The notes beneath the pieces are model-generated. The model worked only from the letters and a program-made list of their open reading frames with translations. It searched no databases and was not told the DNA's origin. Below are positions 11,683 to 20,755 of a DNA stretch of 64,000 nt, piece by piece. The stretch is from Paenibacillus curdlanolyticus YK9 (lineage in GTDB: Bacteria > Bacillota > Bacilli > Paenibacillales > Paenibacillaceae). The DNA is taken from positions 1-64,000 of the forward strand of contig NZ_AEDD01000003.1 of NCBI RefSeq assembly GCF_000179615.1, read 5' to 3'. The position numbers were made by a program, and so were the translations under genes. The first letter of the stretch is position 1. The number at the start of each line of letters is the position of its first letter.

Positions 11683-12981
11683 ATGAATCAACTTGCTCAG
11701 CAATTGAACGAAACGTTGGAGCGCGAGAACGCCCACGTATACGCCATGCTGTCGAATCTCGGCCGAGGAATCTATTTCCCGAAGGTAGGCATCTTGAGCC
11801 AGTCAGCTGAGGCAAAAGCAAAAGCCAAAAAATTCAATGCCACGATCGGCATCGCGATTGAGAACGGTCAACCGATGCATCTCAACGTTATCCAAGAAAC
11901 CTTGTCCGCTTACGATCCTAAGGACATTTATGAATATGCGCCGCCTGCCGGCAAACCAGAGCTTCGCAGCGCTTGGCGCACGAAGATGATCAAAGAAAAC
12001 CCTTCGATCGAAGGCAAAGGCTTCGGCACGCCAATCGTAACGAACGCGCTGACGCACGGGCTCAGCATCGTGTCCGACCTGTTCGCAGATGCTGGCGACG
12101 CTGTCGTTATTCCGAATAAAAACTGGGAAAACTACGAGCTCACCTTCGGCGTTCGCCGCGGTGCTGAAATCGTTGAATACGAACTGTACAACAGCGAAAA
12201 CCGCTTCAACAGCGCAGGCTTGCGCGAGGCGCTGCTCGCACAGAAGGGCAAAGGCAAAGCGATCGTCATTCTGAACTTCCCGAACAACCCGACGGGCTAC
12301 ACGCCTGACGCGCAAGAAGGCGATGAAATCGTTGCCGTCATTCGCGAAGCGGCGGAAGCTGGCATTAACGTCGTCGCGGTAACGGACGATGCATACTTCG
12401 GCCTGTTCTTCGAGGATTCCGTTCATGAATCGCTGTTCGGCAAGCTCGCCGGCCTTCATGAGCGCGTGCTGACGGTCAAAGTGGACGGCGCTACGAAGGA
12501 AGAATACGTATGGGGCTTCCGCGTAGGCTTCATTACGTACGCATCGGCTTCCGAAGCGCTGCTCGCCGCATTGGAGCAAAAAACGCTCGGCATCATTCGC
12601 GCCACGATTTCCAGCGGCCCGCATCCGTCGCAAACGTTCGTGCTGCGCGCCCTGCAATCGCCAGAATTCGAAGCGCAAAAAGCGGAGAAATACGATATTA
12701 TGAAACGCCGCGCCAATCGCGTCAAAGAGCTTCTCGATAGCGGACGCTATGGCGATGTATGGGACTACTACCCGTTCAACTCGGGCTACTTTATGTGCCT
12801 GAAGCTGACGAAGGTTTCGGCGGAGGACGTTCGCCAGCGCCTGCTTAGCGAATACGGCGTCGGTACGATTGCCTTGGGCGATACGGACCTTCGCGTCGCA
12901 TTCTCGTGCATCGAAGAAGGCGATCTGGAAGAGCTCTACGATACGATTTTCAAAGCAGTGAACGATGTACTAAACGCATAA
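11683..12981 (+). CDS. Class I/II aminotransferase
   Basis: PLP-dependent aminotransferase of 432 aa. Fold-type I landmarks: NFPNNPTGYTPD (Asn that contacts PLP), VAVTDDAYFGLFF (Asp for the pyridine N), and KVDGATKEEYVWGFRVGFITYA with the Schiff-base Lys in GATKE. The N-terminal MNQLAQQLNETLERENAHVYAMLSNLGRGIYFPKVGILSQSAEAKAKA is longer than in aspartate aminotransferases and defines a separate Firmicutes group; the substrate cannot be read. GGAAGGATGGAAAG precedes the ATG. It is followed by its own terminator. Confidence 0.88.
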   Translation: MNQLAQQLNETLERENAHVYAMLSNLGRGIYFPKVGILSQSAEAKAKAKKFNATIGIAIENGQPMHLNVIQETLSAYDPKDIYEYAPPAGKPELRSAWRTKMIKENPSIEGKGFGTPIVTNALTHGLSIVSDLFADAGDAVVIPNKNWENYELTFGVRRGAEIVEYELYNSENRFNSAGLREALLAQKGKGKAIVILNFPNNPTGYTPDAQEGDEIVAVIREAAEAGINVVAVTDDAYFGLFFEDSVHESLFGKLAGLHERVLTVKVDGATKEEYVWGFRVGFITYASASEALLAALEQKTLGIIRATISSGPHPSQTFVLRALQSPEFEAQKAEKYDIMKRRANRVKELLDSGRYGDVWDYYPFNSGYFMCLKLTKVSAEDVRQRLLSEYGVGTIALGDTDLRVAFSCIEEGDLEELYDTIFKAVNDVLNA

Positions 12982-12993
12982 TTCGCATCATCA

Positions 12994-13032
12994 AAGTCGA
13001 AGTCATGAGATGTCATGCCTTCGGCTTTTTTT
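12994..13032 (+). terminator. Terminator after the aminotransferase
   Basis: AAGTCGAAG (12994-13002) pairs with CTTCGGCTT (13019-13027), followed by T(7). An in-frame ATG at 13010 for the next gene lies in this hairpin and is therefore unlikely to be used. Confidence 0.8.
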
Positions 13033-13060
13033 ATATTTGGAAAGGAAGTGTTCGCTAACT

Positions 13061-13894
13061 TTGCCTCGATACCTATTAACTGACCTTGACGGCACGCTGC
13101 TCACCTCCGATGCCCAGCTTTCCGATTACACGGTTCGCGTCATCAATAATGCACTTGAGAATGGCGACTGCATCAGCTTCGCAACAGCCCGCAGCTATCA
13201 GAGCTCGATGGCCGTCACCTCCCGAATCCTTTGGCGCTATCCACTCGTTCTATATAATGGGAGCCTGCTCTTCGATCCTGTGAATCGCCAAGTGCTCGGC
13301 GGGCATTGGCTGGCGAATGAGACGACGAATGCGATCATCGCGCTCGGCCGCGAGATGGCGCTCGTTCCTCTTCTGTTTGCCTTGGATGATACGGATCGCG
13401 AACGCGTGCTGCATGAACGGTTAACGCGGGAAGGCGATCAACGGTTTTACGCAAGCCGCCCAGGCGACCCTCGCTTCACAGAGGTGGAGCAGCTCTCATG
13501 CCTTCCCTCCTATCGAACGCTAATCGTGACCTACATTGGGCTGCGCGAGGAGCTTGAGCCATTGTTCCACGCCATTACGGGCCGATACGGCGCCGCGGTG
13601 CATGTTCATTTTATGCGGGATACGTACATCGACAATCATTACTTCCTTGAAGTCTCTCATCCGCTAGCCAATAAGGAGCACGGGATGCGCCTATGGTGCG
13701 AGCATGTGGGCTGCCTGCCAGAGGACGTGACCGTATTCGGCGACAATCTGAACGATATTGGGCTGTTCAAACGAGCGGGCACCCGACTAGCCGTATCAGG
13801 CGCGCATCGCGAGCTTAAGCTAATGGCAAGCCGCATAATTGGCAGCAATGATGAGGATGGCGTCGCCAAAGAAATCGAAGCTTTATATTTGTGA
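13061..13894 (+). CDS. HAD-superfamily hydrolase, Cof type
   Basis: A 277-aa Cof-type (IIB cap) phosphatase that would hydrolyse small phosphorylated metabolites in the cytoplasm. Motif I is LLTDLDGTLLTSD, with the nucleophile Asp and the second Asp; motif IV is FGDNLNDIGLFKRAG; the Lys of motif III is in LANKEHGM. I propose TTG 13061 as the start, with GGAAAGGAAG about 12 nt upstream, because the upstream ATG (13010) lies in the terminator of the preceding gene. The exact substrate is unknown. The next gene starts about 20 bp downstream. Confidence 0.85.
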   Translation: MPRYLLTDLDGTLLTSDAQLSDYTVRVINNALENGDCISFATARSYQSSMAVTSRILWRYPLVLYNGSLLFDPVNRQVLGGHWLANETTNAIIALGREMALVPLLFALDDTDRERVLHERLTREGDQRFYASRPGDPRFTEVEQLSCLPSYRTLIVTYIGLREELEPLFHAITGRYGAAVHVHFMRDTYIDNHYFLEVSHPLANKEHGMRLWCEHVGCLPEDVTVFGDNLNDIGLFKRAGTRLAVSGAHRELKLMASRIIGSNDEDGVAKEIEALYL

Positions 13895-13913
13895 ACCAAA
13901 AGGAGACTTTGCG

Positions 13914-14309
13914 ATGATTACTTATTCCACTGAAAAACCGGTCACGGCTCAGCAGCTATCCGAAGTGTTCGAGCGCTCCTCGATTAAACGACCTTACACG
14001 GATCTCGAACGTCTGCAAAAGATGATTGACCACGCTGACCTCATCGTGTCCGCTTGGGACGGCGAACGCCTTGTCGGCATTGCGCGCGCCTTGACCGACT
14101 ATTCGTACTGCTGCTACCTCTCGGATCTGGCCGTCGATCTCGGCTACCAGAAGAGCGGAATCGGCTCAGTGCTCGTCGATCACGTTAAAGCGCTAATCGG
14201 CGAGCAATGCTCGCTCGTACTGATTTCCGCGCCTGGCGCAGTCGATTATTATCCGAAGCTCGGCTTCACCCTTTCGGACAAAGCTTATCTCATCCCGCGC
14301 AGCCGCTAG
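13914..14309 (+). CDS. GNAT-family N-acetyltransferase
   Basis: A 131-aa acetyl-CoA-dependent transferase. The conserved motif A (VDLGYQKSGIGSVLVDHVKALI, with Q-x-x-G-x-G) forms the pyrophosphate loop; PGAVDYYPKLGF is motif B. ATG 13914 has AAGGAG 9 nt upstream; longer frames run into the preceding gene. The acceptor is unknown. It lies in a run of same-direction genes between the HAD phosphatase and the DUF817 gene, the latter starting just 1 bp after its stop, so they are probably co-transcribed. Confidence 0.85.
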   Translation: MITYSTEKPVTAQQLSEVFERSSIKRPYTDLERLQKMIDHADLIVSAWDGERLVGIARALTDYSYCCYLSDLAVDLGYQKSGIGSVLVDHVKALIGEQCSLVLISAPGAVDYYPKLGFTLSDKAYLIPRSR

Positions 14310-14310
14310 T

Positions 14311-15090
14311 ATGAAGCGACGACTGGCACAATTTATACGATTTGGCTGGATTCAAGCCATTTCCTGCATGTTCGCTGTCGTCATTTTCGGCGCGATGGCA
14401 GTAACCAAATATATGCCGATTCCCTTCATTCCGCGTTATGATGCGATCCTGCTTATCTGCATCGTGATGCAGGGGCTTCTCCTCTGGACGAAGCAAGAGA
14501 CGCTCGATGAATGCAAGGTCATCATCGTGTTCCACCTCATCGGACTCGCGCTGGAGCTGTATAAAGTACAGATGGGCTCATGGTCTTATCCGGACGAAGG
14601 CTGGACCAAAATCGGCGGCGTTCCGCTGTATAGCGGATTTATGTACTCGAGCATTGCGAGCTATATATGCCAAGCCTGGCGCAGGTTCGATATTGCCGTC
14701 AGCGGCTGGCCGCCCGTCTGGATGGGCATCAGCTTGTCGGTCGCGATCTACGCGAACTTTTTTACCCATCATTATCTATTCGATGTGCGATACTTCCTAA
14801 TGCTCGCGCTGCTGCCCGTGTTTGGGCGTTCGACCTTCACCTACAAGATCAATGGGCAAACGTACCGAATGCACGTGATTCTCAGCTTTCTCTTGATCGC
14901 CTTCTTTATCTGGATCGCGGAAAATATATCGACCTTCATGGGTGCATGGGCGTATCCCGATCAGGAGAGCGTGTGGCGACTTGTTCATCTCGGCAAGCTC
15001 GGCTCCTGGTTTTTACTTGTCATTATTTCCATCATCATCATAACGGAGCTCAAGCGCTTCAAGGGGAAAGAGCAAATTTGCGTTACTTAA
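14311..15090 (+). CDS. DUF817-family integral membrane protein (YoaT-like)
   Basis: A 259-aa protein with about eight hydrophobic helices. The conserved segment LALELYKVQMGSWSYPDEG...GVPLYSGFMYSSIASYICQAWRRFD, together with AENISTFMGAWAYPDQ and LGKLGSWFLLVIISIIIITELK, is characteristic of the DUF817 family, whose Bacillus member is YoaT. The conserved Glu, Lys, Trp and Tyr near the membrane suggest a binding site, but no function is known. Its start is 1 bp after the GNAT stop. Confidence 0.85.
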   Translation: MKRRLAQFIRFGWIQAISCMFAVVIFGAMAVTKYMPIPFIPRYDAILLICIVMQGLLLWTKQETLDECKVIIVFHLIGLALELYKVQMGSWSYPDEGWTKIGGVPLYSGFMYSSIASYICQAWRRFDIAVSGWPPVWMGISLSVAIYANFFTHHYLFDVRYFLMLALLPVFGRSTFTYKINGQTYRMHVILSFLLIAFFIWIAENISTFMGAWAYPDQESVWRLVHLGKLGSWFLLVIISIIIITELKRFKGKEQICVT

Positions 15091-15140
15091 CCAGTGTGGT
15101 AGAATCAACCTAAATGAACCAAAACCAAGGAGGTTACGCT

Positions 15141-15536
15141 ATGATGAAGGATCTTATTCAGAAGGCAGTATCACTCGGATTAGGTGCAGCGGTAGCATCC
15201 AAGGAGCAAGCGGAGAAGCTGGTCGAGGAGCTTGTGAACAAGGGCGAGGTCAGCAAATCCGACTCCAAGCAGCTGGTTGAGGATCTCGTCCGCAAAGGGC
15301 AAGAAGCGCAGGCGTCCATCGATGCGCGGCTCAAGGATTACGTGCGAAGCGCATTGCATGAAGCCCATCTGACGACGCGTGACGAATATGTCCAGCTTCA
15401 GCAGCAGGTTGCCGCTCTGACGTCCCGCGTAGCCGAGCTTGAAGCTGCCGTCGCTCAGCACCAGCCTTCGCCAGCCTTGGACAAAGCGGCGAGCGACGCT
15501 CCCGACGCGCCTGCTGCCTCGACGGAAGAGCAATGA
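15141..15536 (+). CDS. Phasin-like protein
   Basis: A 131-aa hydrophilic, largely helical protein: MMKDLIQKAVSLGLGAAVASKEQAEKLVEELVNKGEVSKSDSKQLVEDLVRKG, then a heptad-like coiled coil (LQQQVAALTSRVAELEAAV) and a disordered tail. This matches the short phasin / polyhydroxyalkanoate regulator group often found beside UbiB-like kinases. GGAGG lies 7 nt before the ATG. Its stop overlaps the start of the UbiB-like gene (ATGA), so the two are translationally coupled. Actual PHA binding is not shown by the sequence. Confidence 0.75.
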   Translation: MMKDLIQKAVSLGLGAAVASKEQAEKLVEELVNKGEVSKSDSKQLVEDLVRKGQEAQASIDARLKDYVRSALHEAHLTTRDEYVQLQQQVAALTSRVAELEAAVAQHQPSPALDKAASDAPDAPAASTEEQ

Positions 15537-17215
15537 TCGGGCTGAATCGCCGAATTCGGCATTTGCAGCGATATCGGGACATCGCCAAGGCGTTCGTCCG
15601 CAACGGATTCGGTTATCTCGTGAAGGAGCTGGGGCTTGCGGAGCGCATTCCGCTGCCCGGGCTCCGCTCCAGCGTACGCCGTGACACCGGGTCCAAGACG
15701 ACCGGTGAACGCGTACGCTTGTTTCTTGAGGAGCTTGGGCCAACTTTTATCAAAATCGGCCAAATTGCCAGCACGCGCCCTGACCTGCTTCCCGCTGACA
15801 TCATCGAAGAGCTCGTAAAGCTTCAGGATCATGTGCCGCCTATCCCCTTCCAGGAAGCGGCTGCTGTGCTCGAATCCGAGCTCGGCGCATCCATCATCGA
15901 GCTATTCTCCGAATTCGAGGAGCAGCCCATCGCTGCTGCTTCGATCGGACAGGTTCATCTTGCCAAGCTGCCGGATGGCAGGCCGGTCGCGGTAAAGATT
16001 CAGCGGCCGAACATTCGGGAGCGTATCGAAACCGATCTCGAGATTCTCGAGCAGCTGTCCCGGATGGCTGAGCATCGGCTCGAATGGGCTGCGCGGTATC
16101 AGCTGCGCGATATGGTCAATGAGCTTGCCCACTCGCTGCGCGCGGAGCTGGATTATACGATTGAAGGCCGAAATGCCGAACGAATGGCCAAGCCGCTGGA
16201 ACGGGATAAGCATGTGCATATTCCGGCCATCTATTGGGATTATTCGAGCCGACGCGTGCTGACGATGGAGTTTCTGTCAGGGTGCAAGGTGACCGATCTG
16301 GACGGGCTCTCGCAATTAGGCTTCTCGCCAAAACAGATCGCGGAGCGCGTGACGACGATGCTGTTTCGTCAAATTTTCGACGAAGGCCTTTTTCACGCAG
16401 ATCCGCATCCGGGCAACCTCGTCATTATGAGCAACGGCGTTGTTGGCCTGCTCGACTTCGGCATGGTCGGCCGGCTGACGCCTGCAATGAAGCAGCATTT
16501 CGGATCGCTTATCATCTCGCTAAGGCGGAACAGCACAAGCGGCATCATTCGGGCGATCGAAGCGATGGGTGCCATCCCCGAGGAAACCGATATGCGCAAG
16601 CTCCGAGACGACATCGATCTGCTGCGCGACAAATATTACGATGTACCGCTGAGCCAAGTGAGCCTTGGCGAGTCCGTCACCGATCTATTCGCCGTCGCTT
16701 ATGCGCATCGTATTCGCATTCCTTCCGACTTCACGCTGCTTGGCAAAACGCTGCTGACGCTCGAGGGCGTCGTGTCTGCATTGGACGCCACCTTCAGCAT
16801 CGTCGACGTCGCGGAGCCGTTCGGGCGCAGGCTGTTTTTGGACCGGCTTCATCCGCGCTCCTTCGCAGATCAGGCGCTTCGCCATGTCGGCGAATATGCC
16901 GACCTAATCGCCGACTTGCCGGATAAGCTGCGCGATATCACGAACATGCTGCGCAAAGGAAAGCTCCGGCACGATATATCCGTACCGGAGCTAGACACGT
17001 TTCTGAAAAAGATGGATCGCGTCGGCAACCGCCTCTCCTTCAGCATCGTATTGCTGTCGTTCAGCATAATTATGGTTGGCCTTATTGTCGGCTCCTCCCT
17101 CGGGCGCCAATCGACGTTCATCTGGCAGTTCCCCGTCATTGAGATCGGCTTCGGCATTGCCACGCTAATGTTTGTTTTCCTCTTATATGCCATCTTCCGA
17201 TCGGGCCGATTCTAA
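15533..17215 (+). CDS. ABC1/UbiB-family atypical kinase
   Basis: A 560-aa ADCK/UbiB-family protein. The family's KxGQ motif is in PTFIKIGQIASTRPDLLP, the alanine-rich nucleotide loop in AAASIGQVHLAKL, the Lys in VAVKIQRP, and the metal-binding residues in HADPHPGNLVIM...GLLDFGMVG. Two hydrophobic helices at the C-terminus (about 495-515 and 530-555) anchor it in the membrane. UbiB proteins support isoprenoid lipid or quinone metabolism; Firmicutes members have no settled role. It is coupled to the phasin-like gene by a 4-bp overlap and convergent with ecsB. Confidence 0.9.
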   Translation: MIGLNRRIRHLQRYRDIAKAFVRNGFGYLVKELGLAERIPLPGLRSSVRRDTGSKTTGERVRLFLEELGPTFIKIGQIASTRPDLLPADIIEELVKLQDHVPPIPFQEAAAVLESELGASIIELFSEFEEQPIAAASIGQVHLAKLPDGRPVAVKIQRPNIRERIETDLEILEQLSRMAEHRLEWAARYQLRDMVNELAHSLRAELDYTIEGRNAERMAKPLERDKHVHIPAIYWDYSSRRVLTMEFLSGCKVTDLDGLSQLGFSPKQIAERVTTMLFRQIFDEGLFHADPHPGNLVIMSNGVVGLLDFGMVGRLTPAMKQHFGSLIISLRRNSTSGIIRAIEAMGAIPEETDMRKLRDDIDLLRDKYYDVPLSQVSLGESVTDLFAVAYAHRIRIPSDFTLLGKTLLTLEGVVSALDATFSIVDVAEPFGRRLFLDRLHPRSFADQALRHVGEYADLIADLPDKLRDITNMLRKGKLRHDISVPELDTFLKKMDRVGNRLSFSIVLLSFSIIMVGLIVGSSLGRQSTFIWQFPVIEIGFGIATLMFVFLLYAIFRSGRF

Positions 17216-17228
17216 CGGTTCGGCTCGA

Positions 17229-18548
17229 TCAGTCCAGCTCCGCATCCTTCGCAATCTTGCGCCGCAAAGCGCTTGGCCGCCGCAGGAACCCATATGCCGC
17301 GGCCGCTACCGGCGGAACGAATGCCGCGAGCCATTCCCCATGCACCGCAAGCACAATACATGCTGGCGTCCATATAAGCAATAAGCACGCCAGATAAGCG
17401 GTACGGTCCACGCGAATCAATGATTCGACGCGCCTGTGATCCGGCAGCGGATAAATGTGGCGCCAAACCGCGTATTTATGCGATTGGCGGAGCGTGCCGA
17501 GTTGAAGCCCGATAACGGCTGCAAAAAGGACGTAAACGGCGATTGCCCCCCAGCCATCGAGCCATACGGCATCGCCTAGCCAATACAAGACGAGCATGCC
17601 AAGCAGTAAAATCCGCACAAGCATGCCGCCAAGCTCCGTCCGAACGAGCGTCATTGCGTACATGTACACGTATGTATTGTGCTGATCGAAACGAACTCGC
17701 TGCCCAATCCAGCCAAGATACGCTCGCTTTGCAATGCGAGGGGCATGCGTCGGCACATCGATGAAGAACGAGAAGAAGCGGTAATACCTTCTACGCGTTT
17801 TCGCCTCCTCGCGAATGAGCGTATCCCACGGCATGCGATGCCTGCGAGGCAGCCGGTGCAAGGCAGCAAGCAGCAAGCCAGCGAGCAGCCCAAATGCTAT
17901 CGCTTTCCACGGGACAAGACGCAATAATGCAGCTAAAGTTAGCGCCGTCAGCGCCCAGCGCAGCAGCCGCAGCGTAATCCGGGATGACGGCTCGGCAGCC
18001 TTTCTCTCCTGCCACGCTCCGGCGATATTGCCAGCCTTAAGCGCCGCTAATGCGACAAGGAGCACCCAAGCTCCGGCCACTCCGTTTCCATGGGTGTACA
18101 AAGGCCAATAGACAAGCAGCGCCGCCGCGACGCCCAGCATGCCCGGCAGGCCATTGTAACGAAACGAACGCTGCATATAACGTTTCATTGCCGCTTCGCG
18201 CGGCAGCAGAAACACGCTGTCAGCGGGCAGCAGCCACGTGCGCAGGGGACTCCAGCATACGGCAGCCATCAGCAAAATAACGCCTACTGCCGTGATCGGA
18301 AAAGCATCTGGCAAATGACGCAGCAGCTGCGCATAGCCAATCGCCGTCACGATGATGCCCAGCATCATAAAGCCGGGAAATCCGCTCATTGCCATATAGC
18401 CCATGTAAGGCTTTATTTCCTTGCGAAATGCTCCAGCGCGAATCGACCACAGCTTGTCCGGCTCGAATGGCTCCGGCGGCAAAGCAGAGCCTCGCTTCGC
18501 CGACTCGGGAGCGGCCAGCCCCTTCAACTGTTCCGCCTTATCGCCCAT
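17229..18548 (-). CDS. ecsB: ABC transporter permease EcsB
   Basis: A 439-aa membrane component paired with EcsA. After a soluble N-terminal segment (PFEPDKLWSIRAGAFRKEIKPYMGYM) it has about ten hydrophobic helices grouped in pairs. Motifs such as RVRFDQHNTYVYMYAMTLVRTELGGMLVRI are EcsB-like. The longer reading frame to 18674 is an extension into ecsA; ATG 18548 has GGGGGAGC upstream and overlaps the ecsA end by 11 bp. In Bacillus, Ecs affects secretion, competence and regulated proteolysis. The transported substrate is unknown. Confidence 0.87.
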   Translation of the reverse strand: MGDKAEQLKGLAAPESAKRGSALPPEPFEPDKLWSIRAGAFRKEIKPYMGYMAMSGFPGFMMLGIIVTAIGYAQLLRHLPDAFPITAVGVILLMAAVCWSPLRTWLLPADSVFLLPREAAMKRYMQRSFRYNGLPGMLGVAAALLVYWPLYTHGNGVAGAWVLLVALAALKAGNIAGAWQERKAAEPSSRITLRLLRWALTALTLAALLRLVPWKAIAFGLLAGLLLAALHRLPRRHRMPWDTLIREEAKTRRRYYRFFSFFIDVPTHAPRIAKRAYLGWIGQRVRFDQHNTYVYMYAMTLVRTELGGMLVRILLLGMLVLYWLGDAVWLDGWGAIAVYVLFAAVIGLQLGTLRQSHKYAVWRHIYPLPDHRRVESLIRVDRTAYLACLLLIWTPACIVLAVHGEWLAAFVPPVAAAAYGFLRRPSALRRKIAKDAELD

Positions 18549-19305
18549 CGCTTGCTCCCCCGCCTCCCGCGGTGCTCGACACCAGCTTGAAGAAGGCGTC
18601 ATCCAGCGTACCGCCTCGCATGTCCGCGGCTTGCAGCACATCATCCAGCGCACCCATCGCCGCAATTCGGCCATGATGCAGCACGATATAACGGTCGCAA
18701 TAAGCCTCCACCGTAGACAAAATATGCGAGCTCATCAGCACCGCTGCCCCCGCCTTCTTCACTTCAACCAGGCGATCCAGCAGCGACCGAATCCCGAGCG
18801 GGTCCAGCCCAAGGAAGGGCTCGTCGATAATGTATAAAGGCGGATTCGCGAGAAGCGCGTTCATAATCATGACCTTCTGCTTCATCCCTTTGGACAGATG
18901 CTCCGCAAAAGCGCCGCGTTTGGCGCGCATATGAAATTCATCAAGCAGCCTTTCCCGCCGCTCGGCGAAAGCATCTCCTTCAACGCCGTAGGCCATGCCC
19001 GTCAGCCGCAGATGCTCATCCACAGTCAATTCATCGAACAATACCGGCGATTCCGGCACATATGCGACGGAGCCCCGATAAAGCTCAGGCTGCTCCTCCA
19101 AGGTCGCTCCGCTTACGCGAACCGAACCCGAATGAGGCGCCATAAGCCCGAGAATATGTTTAATCGCCGTGCTTTTGCCCGCTCCGTTCAAGCCGATCAG
19201 CCCGACGATTTCACCCGGTTTGACATTGAACGTCAAGCCATGCAGCACCGGCCTTCTAGGGCTGTAGCCGCCCACTAATGATTCCAATTGCAATACTGGC
19301 AACAT
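18538..19305 (-). CDS. ecsA: ABC transporter ATP-binding protein EcsA
   Basis: A 255-aa ATPase with Walker A GLNGAGKST, signature LSKGMKQK, Walker B PLYIIDEP and the switch His in LMSSHILS. The sequence following Walker A (AIKHILGLMAPHSGSVRVSGATL) and the SKGMKQKVMIMNALL signature match EcsA closely. It is coupled to ecsB. It energises the membrane partner EcsB at the inner face of the membrane. The gene is the first of a two-gene unit; a bidirectional terminator lies upstream, separating it from the SLH-protein gene. Confidence 0.9.
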   Translation of the reverse strand: MLPVLQLESLVGGYSPRRPVLHGLTFNVKPGEIVGLIGLNGAGKSTAIKHILGLMAPHSGSVRVSGATLEEQPELYRGSVAYVPESPVLFDELTVDEHLRLTGMAYGVEGDAFAERRERLLDEFHMRAKRGAFAEHLSKGMKQKVMIMNALLANPPLYIIDEPFLGLDPLGIRSLLDRLVEVKKAGAAVLMSSHILSTVEAYCDRYIVLHHGRIAAMGALDDVLQAADMRGGTLDDAFFKLVSSTAGGGGASDGR

Positions 19306-19394
19306 GCCTCATCACCTCGTCTCTATTGCCCCATTATACCCGATTCAATAGGTGAGAAGAAATTCCAACCGGACTTGATAAAGTCGGAAAGCAC

Positions 19395-19438
19395 AAAAAA
19401 GCTGCTTCAGACGGTTTTTCCGCCCGAAGCAGCTTTTT
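19395..19438. terminator. Bidirectional terminator, functionally for the SLH gene
   Basis: AAAAAAGCTGCTTC (19395-19408) and GAAGCAGCTTTTT (19426-19438) form a stem with T runs on both strands. It follows the SLH gene stop in the minus direction. Confidence 0.88.
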
Positions 19439-19447
19439 GCAATACTA

Positions 19448-20647
19448 CTACTTAATTACGATCAGCTTAACAACATTATTCTCAACCGTCAGGTCAACAG
19501 GGTTGCCTGCCACCAGCTTCGCGAAATCGCCCGTGATCACAACGTTTGCGTCCACGTTGTAGATCGTTGCTTGCGCTACGCCGTTCACCAGTTTCATGAT
19601 GGATACCGTCGCGATTTTGCCTTGCGCATTCAAGGAATAGGAATTAAGAGTGCCCGATTCGATTGTCGTCGTCGGCTGTACCGCCGCCAGCTTCGTTACT
19701 TCGATGAAGATCACTTTGTTCTGGAACGTGCGAACGAGCACTTCGTCGCCAGCTTTCAGGTCAGCTACAGTCGCTTTCTTATTGTCGCGGAAAATAAAGA
19801 CGTTCGGATCGAGCGTCAGCGCCACTTCGGTTTTGTCTGCCTTCACAACCGTGATTGCACCATTAGCCGCTGCTGCTTTCAGGCTGCCCGTAATCGCTTG
19901 CGCATCGTTGTCAGGCAGCTGCGAATCGGTGCGATCAAGCAGCGCAGCTAGTTCGGCGCGCGTAACTTGTTGATTCGGGCGGAACGTATTGTCGTTATAG
20001 CCGGTTACGATCCCCTTGTCCAACGCAACGGCAACATAGCCGACGGAGCCTGCTGGAATTTGTTTTGCATCCTTGAAGTTTAGCTTCGTGTTCGCCTTCG
20101 CTTTTGCTTCCTCATCCAACTTAAGCGCTTTGACGAGAATCGTCGCTGACCATAGGCGAGTAGCCGGCTTCTCAGGCTGAATCGAATCTTCCGTTTCGCT
20201 GAACAGGTCATTTTCCAGAGCGACAGCTACGTATCCGACTGCCCACGGATACTTCTTCTTCAGCTGGTCCGCATCCTTGAAGTTAAGTTCCGTGCTCATC
20301 TCTGCCGCCGATTCAGCCTGCTCGCGCAGCCCCATCAAGCGAACCGCAGCAACGATCGTCTCGATGCGCGAAATTTTTTGAGCCGGCTTGAACGATCCGT
20401 CCTCGTAGCCCGTGAATACGCCCTTCGATGCAAGGCGAACGATATATTCCGTCGCCCATTTCATATCCTCTTCATCGGAGAAGTTGATGTTAATCGTAAC
20501 TTCGTTTTTGCCTTTATTGTCATCCTTGTCGCCTTTGCCTTTGTCATCATGCCCATGGTCCTTCGCGAAAGCAGTAGAAGCACCGCTCATCAAGGTCATT
20601 ACAGCTAGCGAGGAGATTGCAAATTTCTTCCAGTTCGTTGTTTTCAT
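19448..20647 (-). CDS. S-layer homology domain protein
   Basis: A 399-aa exported protein. A signal peptide (MKTTNWKKFAISSLAVMTLMSGASTAFAK) is followed by a charged HGHDDKGKGDKDDNKGK linker, then three SLH domains (about residues 60-240: KWATEYIVRLASKGVFTGYEDGSFKPAQKISR..., AVGYVAVALENDLF..., GSVGYVAVALDKGIVTGYNDNTFRPNQQVTRAELAALL). SLH domains bind pyruvylated secondary cell-wall polymer. The C-terminal part (about 245-399) is a beta-rich region without a recognised enzyme motif. ATG 20647 is preceded by AGGAGAGG at about 11 nt; the upstream GTG is too close to it. Confidence 0.88.
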   Translation of the reverse strand: MKTTNWKKFAISSLAVMTLMSGASTAFAKDHGHDDKGKGDKDDNKGKNEVTININFSDEEDMKWATEYIVRLASKGVFTGYEDGSFKPAQKISRIETIVAAVRLMGLREQAESAAEMSTELNFKDADQLKKKYPWAVGYVAVALENDLFSETEDSIQPEKPATRLWSATILVKALKLDEEAKAKANTKLNFKDAKQIPAGSVGYVAVALDKGIVTGYNDNTFRPNQQVTRAELAALLDRTDSQLPDNDAQAITGSLKAAAANGAITVVKADKTEVALTLDPNVFIFRDNKKATVADLKAGDEVLVRTFQNKVIFIEVTKLAAVQPTTTIESGTLNSYSLNAQGKIATVSIMKLVNGVAQATIYNVDANVVITGDFAKLVAGNPVDLTVENNVVKLIVIK

Positions 20648-20755
20648 TAAAAAAGCCACCTCTCCTGTGTGTGATTACGGTTTCATGCCGTATTTTCCCT
20701 CTCGCCCATATCATTCGGACGGTCGGTTTCACTTTCAGGGGGTGGCTTCTAAAAA